From NCBI GenBank assembly GCA_014529385.2, contig CM043942.1, positions 23,612,491 to 23,676,490 of the forward strand: 64,000 bases of DNA, in the 5' to 3' direction. A program made the position numbers and the translations under genes. Below the pieces are notes generated by a model. That model had not been told where the DNA came from, did no database searches, and saw only the letters and a program-made list of their open reading frames with translations. The stretch is from Adiantum capillus-veneris (Eukaryota > Streptophyta > Polypodiopsida > Polypodiales > Pteridaceae). Positions 1 through 8,265 of the stretch are shown here, in pieces. Positions within the stretch are counted from its first letter, which is position 1. Every line of letters begins with the position of its first letter.

Positions 1-1209
1 ACTGGGCTACATTGCATTTTTGGACGTGGTCCCGGTGGTGAAAGATGGTCAGATGACCAGCGAGAGTCCCATGAAGCATCTCATAAAATTTAGGGAACTG
101 CTATTTTGGGGCATAAAATCTGTTCGTGTCATTAGCTCCGGAATGACAAGAAGAACATTTCATTACTTTGCCGCTAAGTCAACTGAGCAACCGGTTGAGA
201 TTTTTTTGGACCAGAAGATCCAAAGCAGGGAATTAATGCATGAGTGCCACTTGGCACATTTTTGGGCATTTTAACTTAAGAGTGAGAGAAGCATTAAAAT
301 AAAACGTGGGTTGCATTTTTCAACCGTATGGTGGATTGTTGCAAGTACCAAAGCTACTGTATGCTTGCTACCCTCTATGTACAGTGAAGTGCAAGAAGTG
401 AAGCCTTGCACAACATTCACTGCTATCTCTCTCCCCTCCGTGTAGTTATGTGATGCCCACAAGAGGGCTCTTTATTTGACTTATGTACAGTTGTGTGGGT
501 TCATGCGCGATTGCCAAGGCAAGAGCCTCTTGCACAGGTACTAGATTAGCTAGTTGCTAATCCCCCGCAGGTACAGGTGAATTCGGAGAGGTTTCACGTG
601 AGAAATCTCGTCCAATTCAAAGGGCAAGTAGCCCTATACGTGCGGGAGCTTGAGGACTTGCTACGGATGCAACCGGCTCGGGAAACGGAGCCCAAAACAA
701 GACCTGCTGTGTATTTTTGCAGGTTTAGGGTTTCGGCCCTAACCGGTCCCTAATATCCCGAGGAGGTTAGGGGACCGTTATACAGGTGATTTGGCGCATT
801 TTCAGGGCAGAAAACAGAGAATTCAGCGTGCTGCAGATTCTCGCCAGGTGTTGCGAAGTGTCCGTATGCGTTGGAAAAGTCATCTATTGCATGGGGATAC
901 TGACCTAGTACAGTTATGTTGCCGAAATCGGGCCAAAACAGCTCATTTTCAGCCTGGATTATCCGGGACAGTTCGTAGGAAATCAGAGGTTTTATTTCCT
1001 GTTTGAATACAATAAAGAAATACCGGAAGGGGCTTTGGGGCCAACATGTGTCGGCATCTGCTTGGTAGCGCTCTAGCTTCCAAGTCGTGTGTGTTTGAAG
1101 TATCAATTCCCGTTACAGGTTTTCTTTTGGGGAAATTTTCTCTGTGTCCTAAAGTCTAAAGTAAAGTTTCGGTAAAAGCCTACATCTACTGCCCTATGTG
1201 CCGGTTTCA
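1..1209 (+). mobile_element. Athila-like LTR, 5' LTR (left end outside window)
   Basis: Long terminal repeat of a Ty3-type element read on the plus strand. It aligns along its length with the plus-strand copy at about 55260-56419, which is a complete solo LTR of about 1481 bp, so roughly 270 bp of this LTR lie before the window. It ends in CA at 1209 and is followed at once by a tRNA-Asp-like primer site and then gag, so it is the 5' LTR. An AATAAA-type signal at 1011 lies about 200 bp before the 3' end. Short ORFs inside it are not conserved between the copies. The family assignment rests on LTR length and primer type and is an inference. Confidence 0.75.
1011..1033 (+). promoter_or_regulatory. 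LTR poly(A)-region core motif
   Basis: AATAAAGAAATACCGGAAGG followed by GGC. The same core (AAAGAAATACCGAAAGGGGC) occurs in sense orientation in LTRs of several families here: 25005-25027, 45001-45022 and 56213-56237 on plus, and 48487-48512 and 57521-57545 on minus. Its place 150-210 bp before the LTR end fits the poly(A) signal/R-U5 region. The function is inferred. Confidence 0.6.
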
Positions 1210-1228
1210 TAGTTCCGTCGCCGGGACA
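1210..1228 (+). other. Primer binding site, tRNA-Asp-like
   Basis: The sequence right after the LTR's terminal CA, TAGTTCCGTCGCCGGGACA, resembles the tRNA-Asp primer site known from Athila/Tat elements (TGGCGCCGTTGCCGGGG), mainly in the CCGT-GCCGGG core. It is degenerate at its 5' end. Position supports the call more than identity does. Confidence 0.45.
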
Positions 1229-1305
1229 GAATCACTTTTTCTTCAAGAAGCGAGCCTTCGTTGGTTTGGTGAAGACACAGAGTACAGGAACGCGGGATTA
1301 TACTA

Positions 1306-1586
1306 TGGCCGACAAAGGGAAGGGTATAATGGAAGAGGGTTCCTCTTCGAAGGACAAACAAGAAATTCCTACAGTGTTCGAGGTTGGCGAGAGTTTACGG
1401 CCACGTCTGTCTGTACTTCTTGTTGATGTGAACGTTCCCCCAATGCAGGACTTTATGATTGGGCAACTTGAAGATGATGCGTTCAAGACTCAGTTGGTTG
1501 CCGTTGTGAACGTGTTTTCTGGACACGTGTAGAACCCAAGGTCTATGGAGTTTTTGCAAGCGCCACCAGTGCCACAGTAGCCAAGG
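1306..1586 (+). pseudogene. Athila-like gag, N-terminal part (interrupted)
   Basis: From the ATG at 1306 (MADKGKGIMEEGSSSKD) a frame runs to a stop at 1530, about 90 bp downstream of the primer site, where gag is expected. The following codons still look protein-like (a Pro/Gln stretch) until 1586, where the family-A element is inserted; the reading resumes at 5928 after the duplicated CAAGG. No conserved domain is visible in this first piece. It is called gag because of its place and because its continuation contains a recognisable gag core. The in-frame stop shows the element was already decaying or has decayed since. Confidence 0.55.
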
Positions 1587-2733
1587 TGTTAGGTGCAGCG
1601 GAATGAATGTTTGCGCTTTGCTCAAGATGAGTGCTCCGAACTGTGCTCAAGGTTCCTTTTGTTCTTATGGAAGGGAGAGCCTTCCGTTCTTAATGGAAAG
1701 TGCTATGATCACGGTAAAGTGAATGGACACTGTGCGTGCAAGTGTATGAGACTGAGAGAGAGAGAGAGAAGAGCGACACGACACCAGAGACGTTGTAAAA
1801 CCCTCCTCCGAAGGCCTCACTCTCGTCGGCGAGAGTGGTCTATTTATTGATTGCACAAAGTGGTACAATGCGTATGCAATGGACTGATGCAACTTGGGAC
1901 TACGCCGATGACGACGATGACTTTAGGGCTGAAATCTGTGGTCTTCTATCTGCTGAATTTCGGGGCTGTTTCGGTGGCTGGAATGACTGTTTTGGCTGCG
2001 TTTTTATGGGCTGAAAATGGGGGTATTTTGCAACCAACTAGGGCTGAATTGTCTGCTGTCCAAGAAGGCTGAAAACGCTGCTGTTCTGCTGCGGAATGGG
2101 CTGAAAACCAAAAACGCTGATGCTCTTCTAGCGTTAGTAGAAAACGCTGGCTTTGCTGGGGGAGCTGGCGATCATGGGAGAAAATGCCATGGATGTGGAG
2201 TTGCTAGCGATGACTGCAAGGGAAAACGCCAAGCAATAGTGGGGTCTTGATGGTGATGGAAACTGGAAACGCTAGGCTTGAGGAGGGAGGTCGCCAAGGC
2301 TTGCGGGTGCTGAGGGTACTGCGGGTGCTGCTGAGAAGTTGCCTGTTGAGCGGGAAGCTCCTGCTACCTCTTTTGCCAGAAAGTGCTAACTTGGGTTTGC
2401 TTATATACAAACTTAGCAAAATTGCCCAACCTACTTTTGTTGGAAAGTCACTTAAAAATAATAAGTGAAAAATGTCAAAAATAGGGAAAATAGGCTAAAT
2501 GCATTGGAAAATTCCCCTAACTGATTCTAATGGATTTTGATGGGAATTGTGATGATCATGCTGTGTGCAACCAGAGGATATGTATCTACACTGAGTGACT
2601 GGGCATGCACGGTCTACGAATAGACTCACAAAAGTGCCAGATGACTTCTAATCTAGACTTTAATGGACTGAGTGAACCCTTGTCGTGCTGTAGCCTTTCC
2701 ACGGACACATAGGGTTGGATGTGTCACGTGACA
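1587..2733 (-). repeat. A1 3' LTR
   Basis: 1147 bp, near-identical to 4777-5922. Its minus-strand 5' end is the 12-bp palindrome TGTCACGTGACA (2722-2733), preceded by the polypurine tract. A TATATAA box is kept at 2401-2407 on the minus strand. Confidence 0.9.
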
Positions 2734-2746
2734 TCCCCTCCTCTTC
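2734..2746 (-). other. A1 polypurine tract
   Basis: Minus-strand GAAGAGGAGGGGA directly abuts the 3' LTR. The matching tract in copy A2 is GAAAAGGAGGGGA at 22892-22904. Confidence 0.85.
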
Positions 2747-2990
2747 AAAGTGAGGTACTGGTACCGAACTGTATGGCGTCGAGGGAGATCGCCAATAACA
2801 TCCGAAATCTTGGAAGGGACTCTTCGCCGGCCCACCCTGATGTGTGGGTCGTGCGGTACTTGAACTTCATAAAGGTCTGCAACGCTTGCTTCTTTGGGCC
2901 GTGCCGAAAGCGACACAAAGTCTTCTGTGGCTCCTTCTTTGCTTCAACTTCGTCTGGAGACCTGCTTCTTTCGTCTTCAAGAATCTCCAT
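2745..2990 (-). CDS. Family-A 3' ORF (basic, unknown)
   Basis: A frame of about 80 codons just before the polypurine tract. It starts MEILEDERSRSPDEVEAKK and contains the basic stretch CRFRHGPKKQALQTFMKFKY, ending with a stop next to the LTR. The same frame is legible in A2 at about 22648-22890, with one stop there. Conservation between two independent copies in the same frame suggests it was coding, either alone or as the C-terminus of a longer protein. I do not recognise the family; nothing resembles the integrase C-terminus of known Ty3 elements. Confidence 0.45.
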   Translation of the reverse strand: MEILEDERSRSPDEVEAKKEPQKTLCRFRHGPKKQALQTFMKFKYRTTHTSGWAGEESLPRFRMLLAISLDAIQFGTSTSL

Positions 2991-3014
2991 GACTAAAAAT
3001 TCCTGAAACCATTT

Positions 3015-3302
3015 TCAACACAAAACCATGAACATACCTATTCCAGGTAAAGTGAGTGGAAAAAATCGTGTCTTCCTCAAAGACTGTGCATGCAATGTAG
3101 ATGAACAAAGAGACGGAGTGACAACCCGTTCATCAAACACATGCAAACAATGAGATCGAATCTTTCTCTTATGATCTAGAGCTATTAACTGTGGCAAAAC
3201 ACAATGGAAATGCCCACGCTTGGTGCTCATACTCTCATGTGCTTGTTCGGAGACTGTTGCATGCCAAGGAAGAGACATGGAATGCGACTTCCTTACATAC
3301 AT
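3015..3302 (-). CDS. Family-A middle frame, possible continuation of the HD-repeat protein
   Basis: Minus-strand frame with the segment KSHSMSLPWHATVSEQAHES, which recurs in A2 (about 22340-22410) directly downstream of the HD-repeat coding region. In A2 it is in one frame with the MLYVRHVSLMNEHEYMRIFH segment that forms the end of the long ORF here, so A1 probably has a stop or frameshift at about 3310 that split a longer protein. No known domain is recognised. The distal part reads into Leu/Phe-rich sequence without clear homology between the copies. Confidence 0.4.
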   Translation of the reverse strand: MYVRKSHSMSLPWHATVSEQAHESMSTKRGHFHCVLPQLIALDHKRKIRSHCLHVFDERVVTPSLCSSTLHAQSLRKTRFFPLTLPGIGMFMVLC

Positions 3303-3314
3303 ACTTTTCAGCTT

Positions 3315-4430
3315 TTAATGAAAAATCCTCATACATTCGTGCTCATCCATGAGAGAAACGTGCTCAACATACAATATGGCATCCCTTATAAAAGGGATCA
3401 CATAAAGATGCTGACTAAAATACAGGAAACGATCACGAATGAAACACTCGAACAATGCCTGCGTATCAATCATGCGAACACATAATACTTTCTGTGAGGG
3501 TTCTTTGGACCTAGATTTTAGAGCCAAGATCGGTTCTTCTTGAATGATTGAATCATCCTGTGGGGGTTCTTTGGACCTCGACTCGAAAGCCAAGATCGGT
3601 TCTTCGTGATTGATCGAATCTACAAGGAGGTTAGCTTCGCTAGAAAAAGCATTCACTAACTCATCCTTCTTGTGAACAACCACATATTCTTCATGCAACT
3701 CATCATGCTTGTGAGAGATTACATCTTGATCATGCAAATCATTATGCTCGTGAGAAATCACATCTTGATCATGCAAATCATCATGCTTGTCTTTATCCTC
3801 CAAATCATTATGCAAATCATTGGCATCCAAATCATCATGCTTATCATTGTCATTCAAATCATCATGCAAGTTATTGTCAATGAAATCATCATCATGCTTT
3901 ACACAATCATGCAAATCCTTTGTGTCTTGCTTTGGAGAAGAAGAAACTGAGAGAGTCTCCTTTTCCTGATCTTGTTGAATCTGTGCCTGCATTTGAGAAA
4001 CGAGTCGCAACATCTCTTGCATTCTTGCTTTGGCCTCGCGGTCATATTCTGCTTGTCTTGCTGCGCGCTCACGATCCAATTTGGCTTGTCGTTCATTCGC
4101 TTCCAAGCGTGCTTGCTCGCGCTCACGCGCTATGACTGCCATTGTTGCTGCATTTCTTGCTTCGCGTTGTAAATTTTGTTCCATAAACAACAACTCCAAC
4201 TCCTCCATTGGAGTTAAGTGCAATCGGTGTCGTAGATGGGGAAGGGTCAGAAAAACCTCTTGGTGGGGAAACTTCTTCTTCGCCTCTCTAATGCTCATCA
4301 CCTCCAAGCGAAGTATCCATTCCTCTTTGAGTGATGACCATTCTGAACTCGTGGGTTCTTGGGTTCTTAAGTTCACGAGGAACTTGGGTTCTTGGGCGTC
4401 TTGGTCCTTGAGGTTTTCTTTCGCTTGCAA
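3315..4430 (-). CDS. Family-A coiled-coil, His/Asp-repeat protein
   Basis: Longest single-frame ORF of family A (371 codons open; first ATG at 4295, giving 326 residues, and that ATG is conserved in A2). Numbered from the open end: residues 75-165 are a Glu/Arg/Gln-rich likely coiled coil (EELELLFMEQN, then many RER/EAN heptads). Residues 173-247 are tandem 7-15-residue repeats built on KHDDLxDxD and DQDVISHKH. Residues 272-313 are a duplicated EEPILAxxSRSKEP unit. There is no Cys/His knuckle, no protease DSG and no RT motif. Coiled coils occur in Gag proteins, so a Gag-like structural role is possible; the His/Asp repeats could bind metal ions. Both ideas are inference. Confidence 0.7.
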   Translation of the reverse strand: MQAKENLKDQDAQEPKFLVNLRTQEPTSSEWSSLKEEWILRLEVMSIREAKKKFPHQEVFLTLPHLRHRLHLTPMEELELLFMEQNLQREARNAATMAVIAREREQARLEANERQAKLDRERAARQAEYDREAKARMQEMLRLVSQMQAQIQQDQEKETLSVSSSPKQDTKDLHDCVKHDDDFIDNNLHDDLNDNDKHDDLDANDLHNDLEDKDKHDDLHDQDVISHEHNDLHDQDVISHKHDELHEEYVVVHKKDELVNAFSSEANLLVDSINHEEPILAFESRSKEPPQDDSIIQEEPILALKSRSKEPSQKVLCVRMIDTQALFECFIRDRFLYFSQHLYVIPFIRDAILYVEHVSLMDEHECMRIFH

Positions 4431-4763
4431 ACCGTGTTTGAGAAGGATCTTCTCTTCACCCGAGTTCTACTCTTTTCCGCGGGTGCACCCCTGGCGGCCT
4501 TGCCCTCACACCAAGGTTGCTTTTTCCCACCTCACGTCGATTGGCCGGCCGCTAGGTGCACGGTCGGCTCTCAATGAGTGAAAAGAGACACAAGGGGAGA
4601 CTGGACAAGCCCTTCTTTCTTGGGATTCCTGTCACTCTTCAACAAAACACGACTAGGAATGGACATGCCCAAGCGAACTTGGGTTCGTGCGATTTCAACA
4701 AGCAAAAAAAAATTCTTGTGGTTCTTGTGGTTCTTTCCTTGAGTGATACAGAACACTATCAAA

Positions 4764-4775
4764 GCTCTGATACCA
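4764..4775 (-). other. A1 primer binding site, initiator-Met tRNA
   Basis: Minus-strand TGGTATCAGAGC, one base from the 5' LTR end; it is complementary to the 3' end of plant tRNA-iMet. Confidence 0.9.
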
Positions 4776-4776
4776 A

Positions 4777-5922
4777 TGTTAGGTGCAGCGGAATGAATGT
4801 TTGTGCTTTGCTCAAGATGAGTGCTCCGAACTGTGCTCAAGGGTCCTTTTGTTCTTATGGAAGGGAGAGCCTTCCGTTCTTAATGGAAAGTGCTATGATC
4901 ACGACAAAGTGAATGGACACTGTGCGTGCAAGTGTATGAGATTGAGAGATAGAGAGAGAAGAGAGATACGACACCAGAGACGTTGTAAAACCCTCCTCCG
5001 AAGGCCCCACTCTCGTCGGCGAGAGTGGTCTACTTATTGATTGCACAATGTGGTACAATGCGTATGCAATGGACTGATGCAACTTGGGACTATGCCGATG
5101 ACGACGACGACTTTAGGGCTGAAATCTGTGGTCTTCTATCTGCTGAATTTCGGGGCTGTTTCGGTGGCTTAAAATGACTGTTTTGGCTACGTTTTTATGG
5201 CTGAAAAGGGGGGTATTTTGCAACCAAATAGGGCTGAATTGTCTGCTGTTCAAGAAGGCTGAAAACGCCACTGTTCTGCTGCGGAATGGGCTGAAAACCA
5301 AAAACGCTGATGCTCTTCTAGCGTTAGTAGAAAACGCTGGCTTTGCTGGGGGAGCTGGCGATCATGGGAGAAAACGCTAGGGATCTGGATTTGCTGGCGA
5401 TGACTGCAAGGGAAAACGCCAAGAAATAGTGGGGTCTTGATGGTGATGGAAACTAGAAACGCTAGGCTTGGGGAGGGAGGTCGCCAAGGCTTGCGAGTGC
5501 TGAGGGTACTGCGGGTTCTGTTGAGAAGTTGCTTGTTGAGCGGGAAGCTCCTGCTGCCTCTTTTGCCAGAAAGTGCTAATTGGGTTTGGTTCTATACAAA
5601 CTTAGCAAAATTGCCCTACCTACTTTTGTTGGAAAGTCACTTAAAAATAATAAGTGAAAAATGTCAAAAATAGGGAAAATAGGCTAAATGCATTGGAAAA
5701 TTCCCCTAACTGATTCTAATGGATTTTGATGGGAATTGTGATGATCATGTTGTGTGCAACCAGAGGATATGCATCTACACTCAGTGATTGGGCATGCACG
5801 GTCTACGAATAGACTCACAAAAGTGCCAGATCACTTCTAATCTAGACTTGAATGGACTGACTGAACCCTTGTCGTGTTGTAGCTTGTCCACGGACACATA
5901 GGGTTGGATGTGTCACGTGACA
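4777..5922 (-). repeat. A1 5' LTR
   Basis: 1146 bp, the sister of 1587-2733. The U3 region is in plus coordinates near 5580-5922. The TATATAA box of the sister LTR has become TATAGAA here (about 5590), so the copy that should drive transcription seems to have lost its TATA element. The outer end carries the palindrome TGTCACGTGACA at 5911-5922, with a CACGTG G-box. Confidence 0.9.
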
Positions 5923-5927
5923 CAAGG

Positions 5928-7099
5928 CAACTCACAAAGCCCATGGAGCCTGTTGAGACTCAAGCCCAAGTACTTCATGCGTCTTAGCAGGATAGGGAGC
6001 ACTCGCATGTTGCGGAGTTGGGGGCTCCAAAACAGGTTCCTTCCGTCCTTGAACAGGTGGTTAGGACGCCTATTCTACAGGCTTTGCCAGTTCAGCCCGC
6101 CACCTTTCAAAGCCGCATGTTGTGTTATAGGGATTGGGAACTAGTTTCCAGGCAAATCATCAGGTTTTTCCACCACCCACGGTACATCATGGGTATTCAG
6201 GGGTGGATCTTTGTTCCAAAATATGGTTGGTTATGCGCTTGGAATCCAGCAATATATGCAAGGAACAATGTTTGGGGGTATGCAAGGCATGCTGCCAAAC
6301 CCCATGTATGGTAGCATCGGCATGTAGCAAGGTTTTCAGAGCAACCATGGCTAGTTTGGGGGCCCGAGGGTAATTTTGGCATGGCTGGTTTTTTTGGATA
6401 GCAGCCAGATATGGCACCATGACGCAAATGTCAATGGCCAAGATGCACTGATGATCCCTTCTATAGTGTCCATGTTGTAGGCAATTCGTTATGACAATTT
6501 GGGGGAGACTGGCAAAGCCGAAAGCTTACAAATAAGGTGGTGGAGCTGTAAAGTTTAGCACTTTCAGCGGGTTTAAGGATAAGGCAAAGACTCTTACTTT
6601 CCTCCAGTAGTTTGATACAACTTATGCAATGGGGAATTTTACAGAGGTCTCTACGGTTAGGAAAGCTGCCATTTTCTTGAAAGACAATGCGTTTACATGG
6701 TGGACGACATTGTTAATGCAAGGACACGCACCCGCCACATGGGTATACTTCAAACAAATGTTTGCATCTGCATGGCTGTCAAATGAATTTGAAGCCGATG
6801 TCGTGACGGATTGGCACCAACTCACTGCGGCTACTTGCAAGAGCCTACAGGAGTACAATCAGAGGTTTTGCAAAGCGTTGCTCTTTGTAACCTCCTACAT
6901 GTTTGTGCCACTGATAGAGGAGATTGACAAGTATTGTTATGGGCTGCCTAAAGGGCTTCGAGATTACTGTACAAAGAACAGAGTGGCTACACTCACTCAA
7001 CTTATGGATTGGGTACTCAACACCCGTTTTGATGTCAGTTTCCTGGTGGGACTTCTCAGTTCTTTCATGCAGAAACCCGCCAAGTCACATTTGGAGTAG
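5928..7099 (+). pseudogene. Athila-like gag, continuation after the A1 insertion
   Basis: Resumes the gag interrupted at 1586. 5928-6314 reads in two frames with a Pro/Gln-rich linker (LEQVVRTPILQALPVQP) followed by Tyr/Gly/Trp-rich sequence. 6629-7099 is one open frame of 156 codons with the Ty3 gag core: KAAIFLKDNAFTWWTTL (the xxWW capsid motif), then WVYFKQMFASAWLSNEFE and LQEYNQRFCKALLF. This matches the arrangement in the gags at 39815-40230 and 56421-56830 of this window. Several frameshifts and a stop after 7099 end the homology. No zinc knuckle, protease or RT follows, so the element is cut off near 7.1-7.3 kb. Confidence 0.75.
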
Positions 7100-7376
7100 G
7101 CTCTTTGGACTCTGCAGTATTTTAAGGCGACCAAGTCATTAGGCATTCACTATGCGGCTCGAGGTACAAAATCCTAGATCATTCTAGGAGGATGAAGTGA
7201 TTCATATTGGGGTGGAGATCCAGGATGGACGACGGTTGATTACAGGTTACAACTTTTCTTTTGGCTCAAGAGCAGTTTTAGAGCAGGAAGAAACAGCCTA
7301 CAGTTGCCTTATCTTCCTCAGAGGCAGAGTACCCAGTCACTGTGTGCGGCTTCACCCTCTCTAGCGTTTCTGACCA

Positions 7377-7380
<4 letters not shown>
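7100..7380. other. Unassigned 280 bp
   Basis: Short tail of the gag frame, then sequence with no recognised feature leading into a CT microsatellite. Confidence 0.5.

Positions 7381-7419
<39 letters not shown>
7381..7419. repeat. (CT)n microsatellite
   Basis: Thirty-nine bases of CT on the 5' side of a LINE-CT fragment. Confidence 0.98.
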
Positions 7420-7421
<2 letters not shown>

Positions 7422-8170
7422 GTTTTTCTTCAACGATCTTTCTCTCCCTTGCTAGCGTTCCCTCTCCCTTGCCGTGTGCACACCCTCTCGGTGTGGCATT
7501 GCCTGCGGTGAGTTCATGTGCCCGTTTGGTGGGCGGCATGCGCTAGGAGCTTGACAACGAGGAGATTCATCGCGATAGATCCAAGATCTATTGACGATAT
7601 CGAGCAAGGTTACTGAGAGAGAGATGGTCACACACACCAGGAGACACATCAAGAGACATATCACAATGTTCTTCCATCTAGAGATTGAGCAAAGATGAGA
7701 CCAGCCAGAGAGGAGGGATATAGGGCACACGACTAGCAGAGGTATGCTGAGTGATCGAGCAGCAGAGCTTGGAAGATCCAGGAGGCCTAGGATGAGGGGA
7801 TGCTTTTATCGACGGAGGAGGTTGTAGCAAAGGATCAGATATATATGGGCGAGACCTGGGAGACGCCCTGTGCAGACTCTCACCTTGGAGGACATTGACA
7901 CGATTATGCATTGACCGATGTGAGCCATCTCCAAATTCTGATACACATATCCACCATTTTGTATCTGTTCTCTGGGATACACACCCACTTTTTGTATCTG
8001 TACCTCTCAGTTCTTGCTACCCACTTTTTATAGCTCTAGTAGTGTTTCTGTTTAGTTAGTTTCATTCTTTCTTTTTATCCAGACCTTGTATCAGATTTAC
8101 CATGATGTAACTCCCTAGTCTCATAGGTCAATATGGCCTTTAGAAGACGTTAATATAACATTTCATGTCC
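7420..8170 (+). mobile_element. LINE-CT 3'-end fragment
   Basis: 5'-truncated LINE on the plus strand. From about 7690 it encodes the C-terminal tail shared by the other copies (SDRAAELGRSRRPRMRG, then Arg-rich QRIRYI and LTLEDIDTIMH), compared with GRSRRPRLRRG in 46402-46734. A 3' UTR follows and ends TAGAAGACGTTAATATAACATTTCAT, the same terminus as at 33282, 33475, 33601 and 46975. It is bounded by CT tracts on both sides. 7420-7690 is less certain and may be flanking sequence. Confidence 0.75.

Positions 8171-8221
<51 letters not shown>
8171..8221. repeat. (TC)n-(AC)n compound microsatellite
   Basis: TC (8171-8192) is the distal boundary of the LINE-CT fragment. AC (8192-8221) abuts the 3' end of the minus-strand LINE-AC. 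Confidence 0.97.
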
Positions 8222-8222
<1 letters not shown>

Positions 8223-8265
8223 TTTTTTTGTAAATCTGTTTCGATTAATTTACTTGTGGGAAACC

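Larger units (their letters stand above)
1587..5922 (-). mobile_element. Family-A non-autonomous LTR retrotransposon, copy A1
   Basis: Complete element, 4336 bp, on the minus strand. The 5-bp target duplication CAAGG is at 1582-1586 and 5923-5927. LTRs of about 1.15 kb begin (minus strand) TGTCACGTGACA and end in ACA. It has an initiator-Met primer site (4764-4775) and a polypurine tract (2734-2746). The internal 2 kb encodes one long His/Asp-rich ORF and shorter 3' frames; no protease, RT, RNase H or integrase motif is visible. It disrupts the gag of the Athila-like element. It would need enzymes from another element, like known LARD or TR-GAG elements. Related copies or pieces are at 13158-24142, 63789-64000 and perhaps 45152-46290. 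Confidence 0.9.

Noticed and set aside
750-1106. 118-codon minus-strand ORF in the Athila-like LTR
   Set aside because: No matching frame survives in the solo LTR at 54939-56419; it is non-coding LTR sequence.
2722-2733. TGTCACGTGACA as an isolated operator or recombination site
   Set aside because: It marks the LTR terminus in each case; its position is explained by the LTR, although the G-box content is noted as a finding.
3672-3969. Plus-strand ORFs rich in Ile/Met/Leu that look like membrane proteins
   Set aside because: They are the antisense of the His/Asp repeat in 3315-4430; the hydrophobic pattern follows from the complementary codons.
4030-4581. Plus-strand 183-codon ORF rich in Ser/Arg/Cys
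   Set aside because: Antisense of the coiled-coil coding region; the minus frame is conserved in A2, this one is not.
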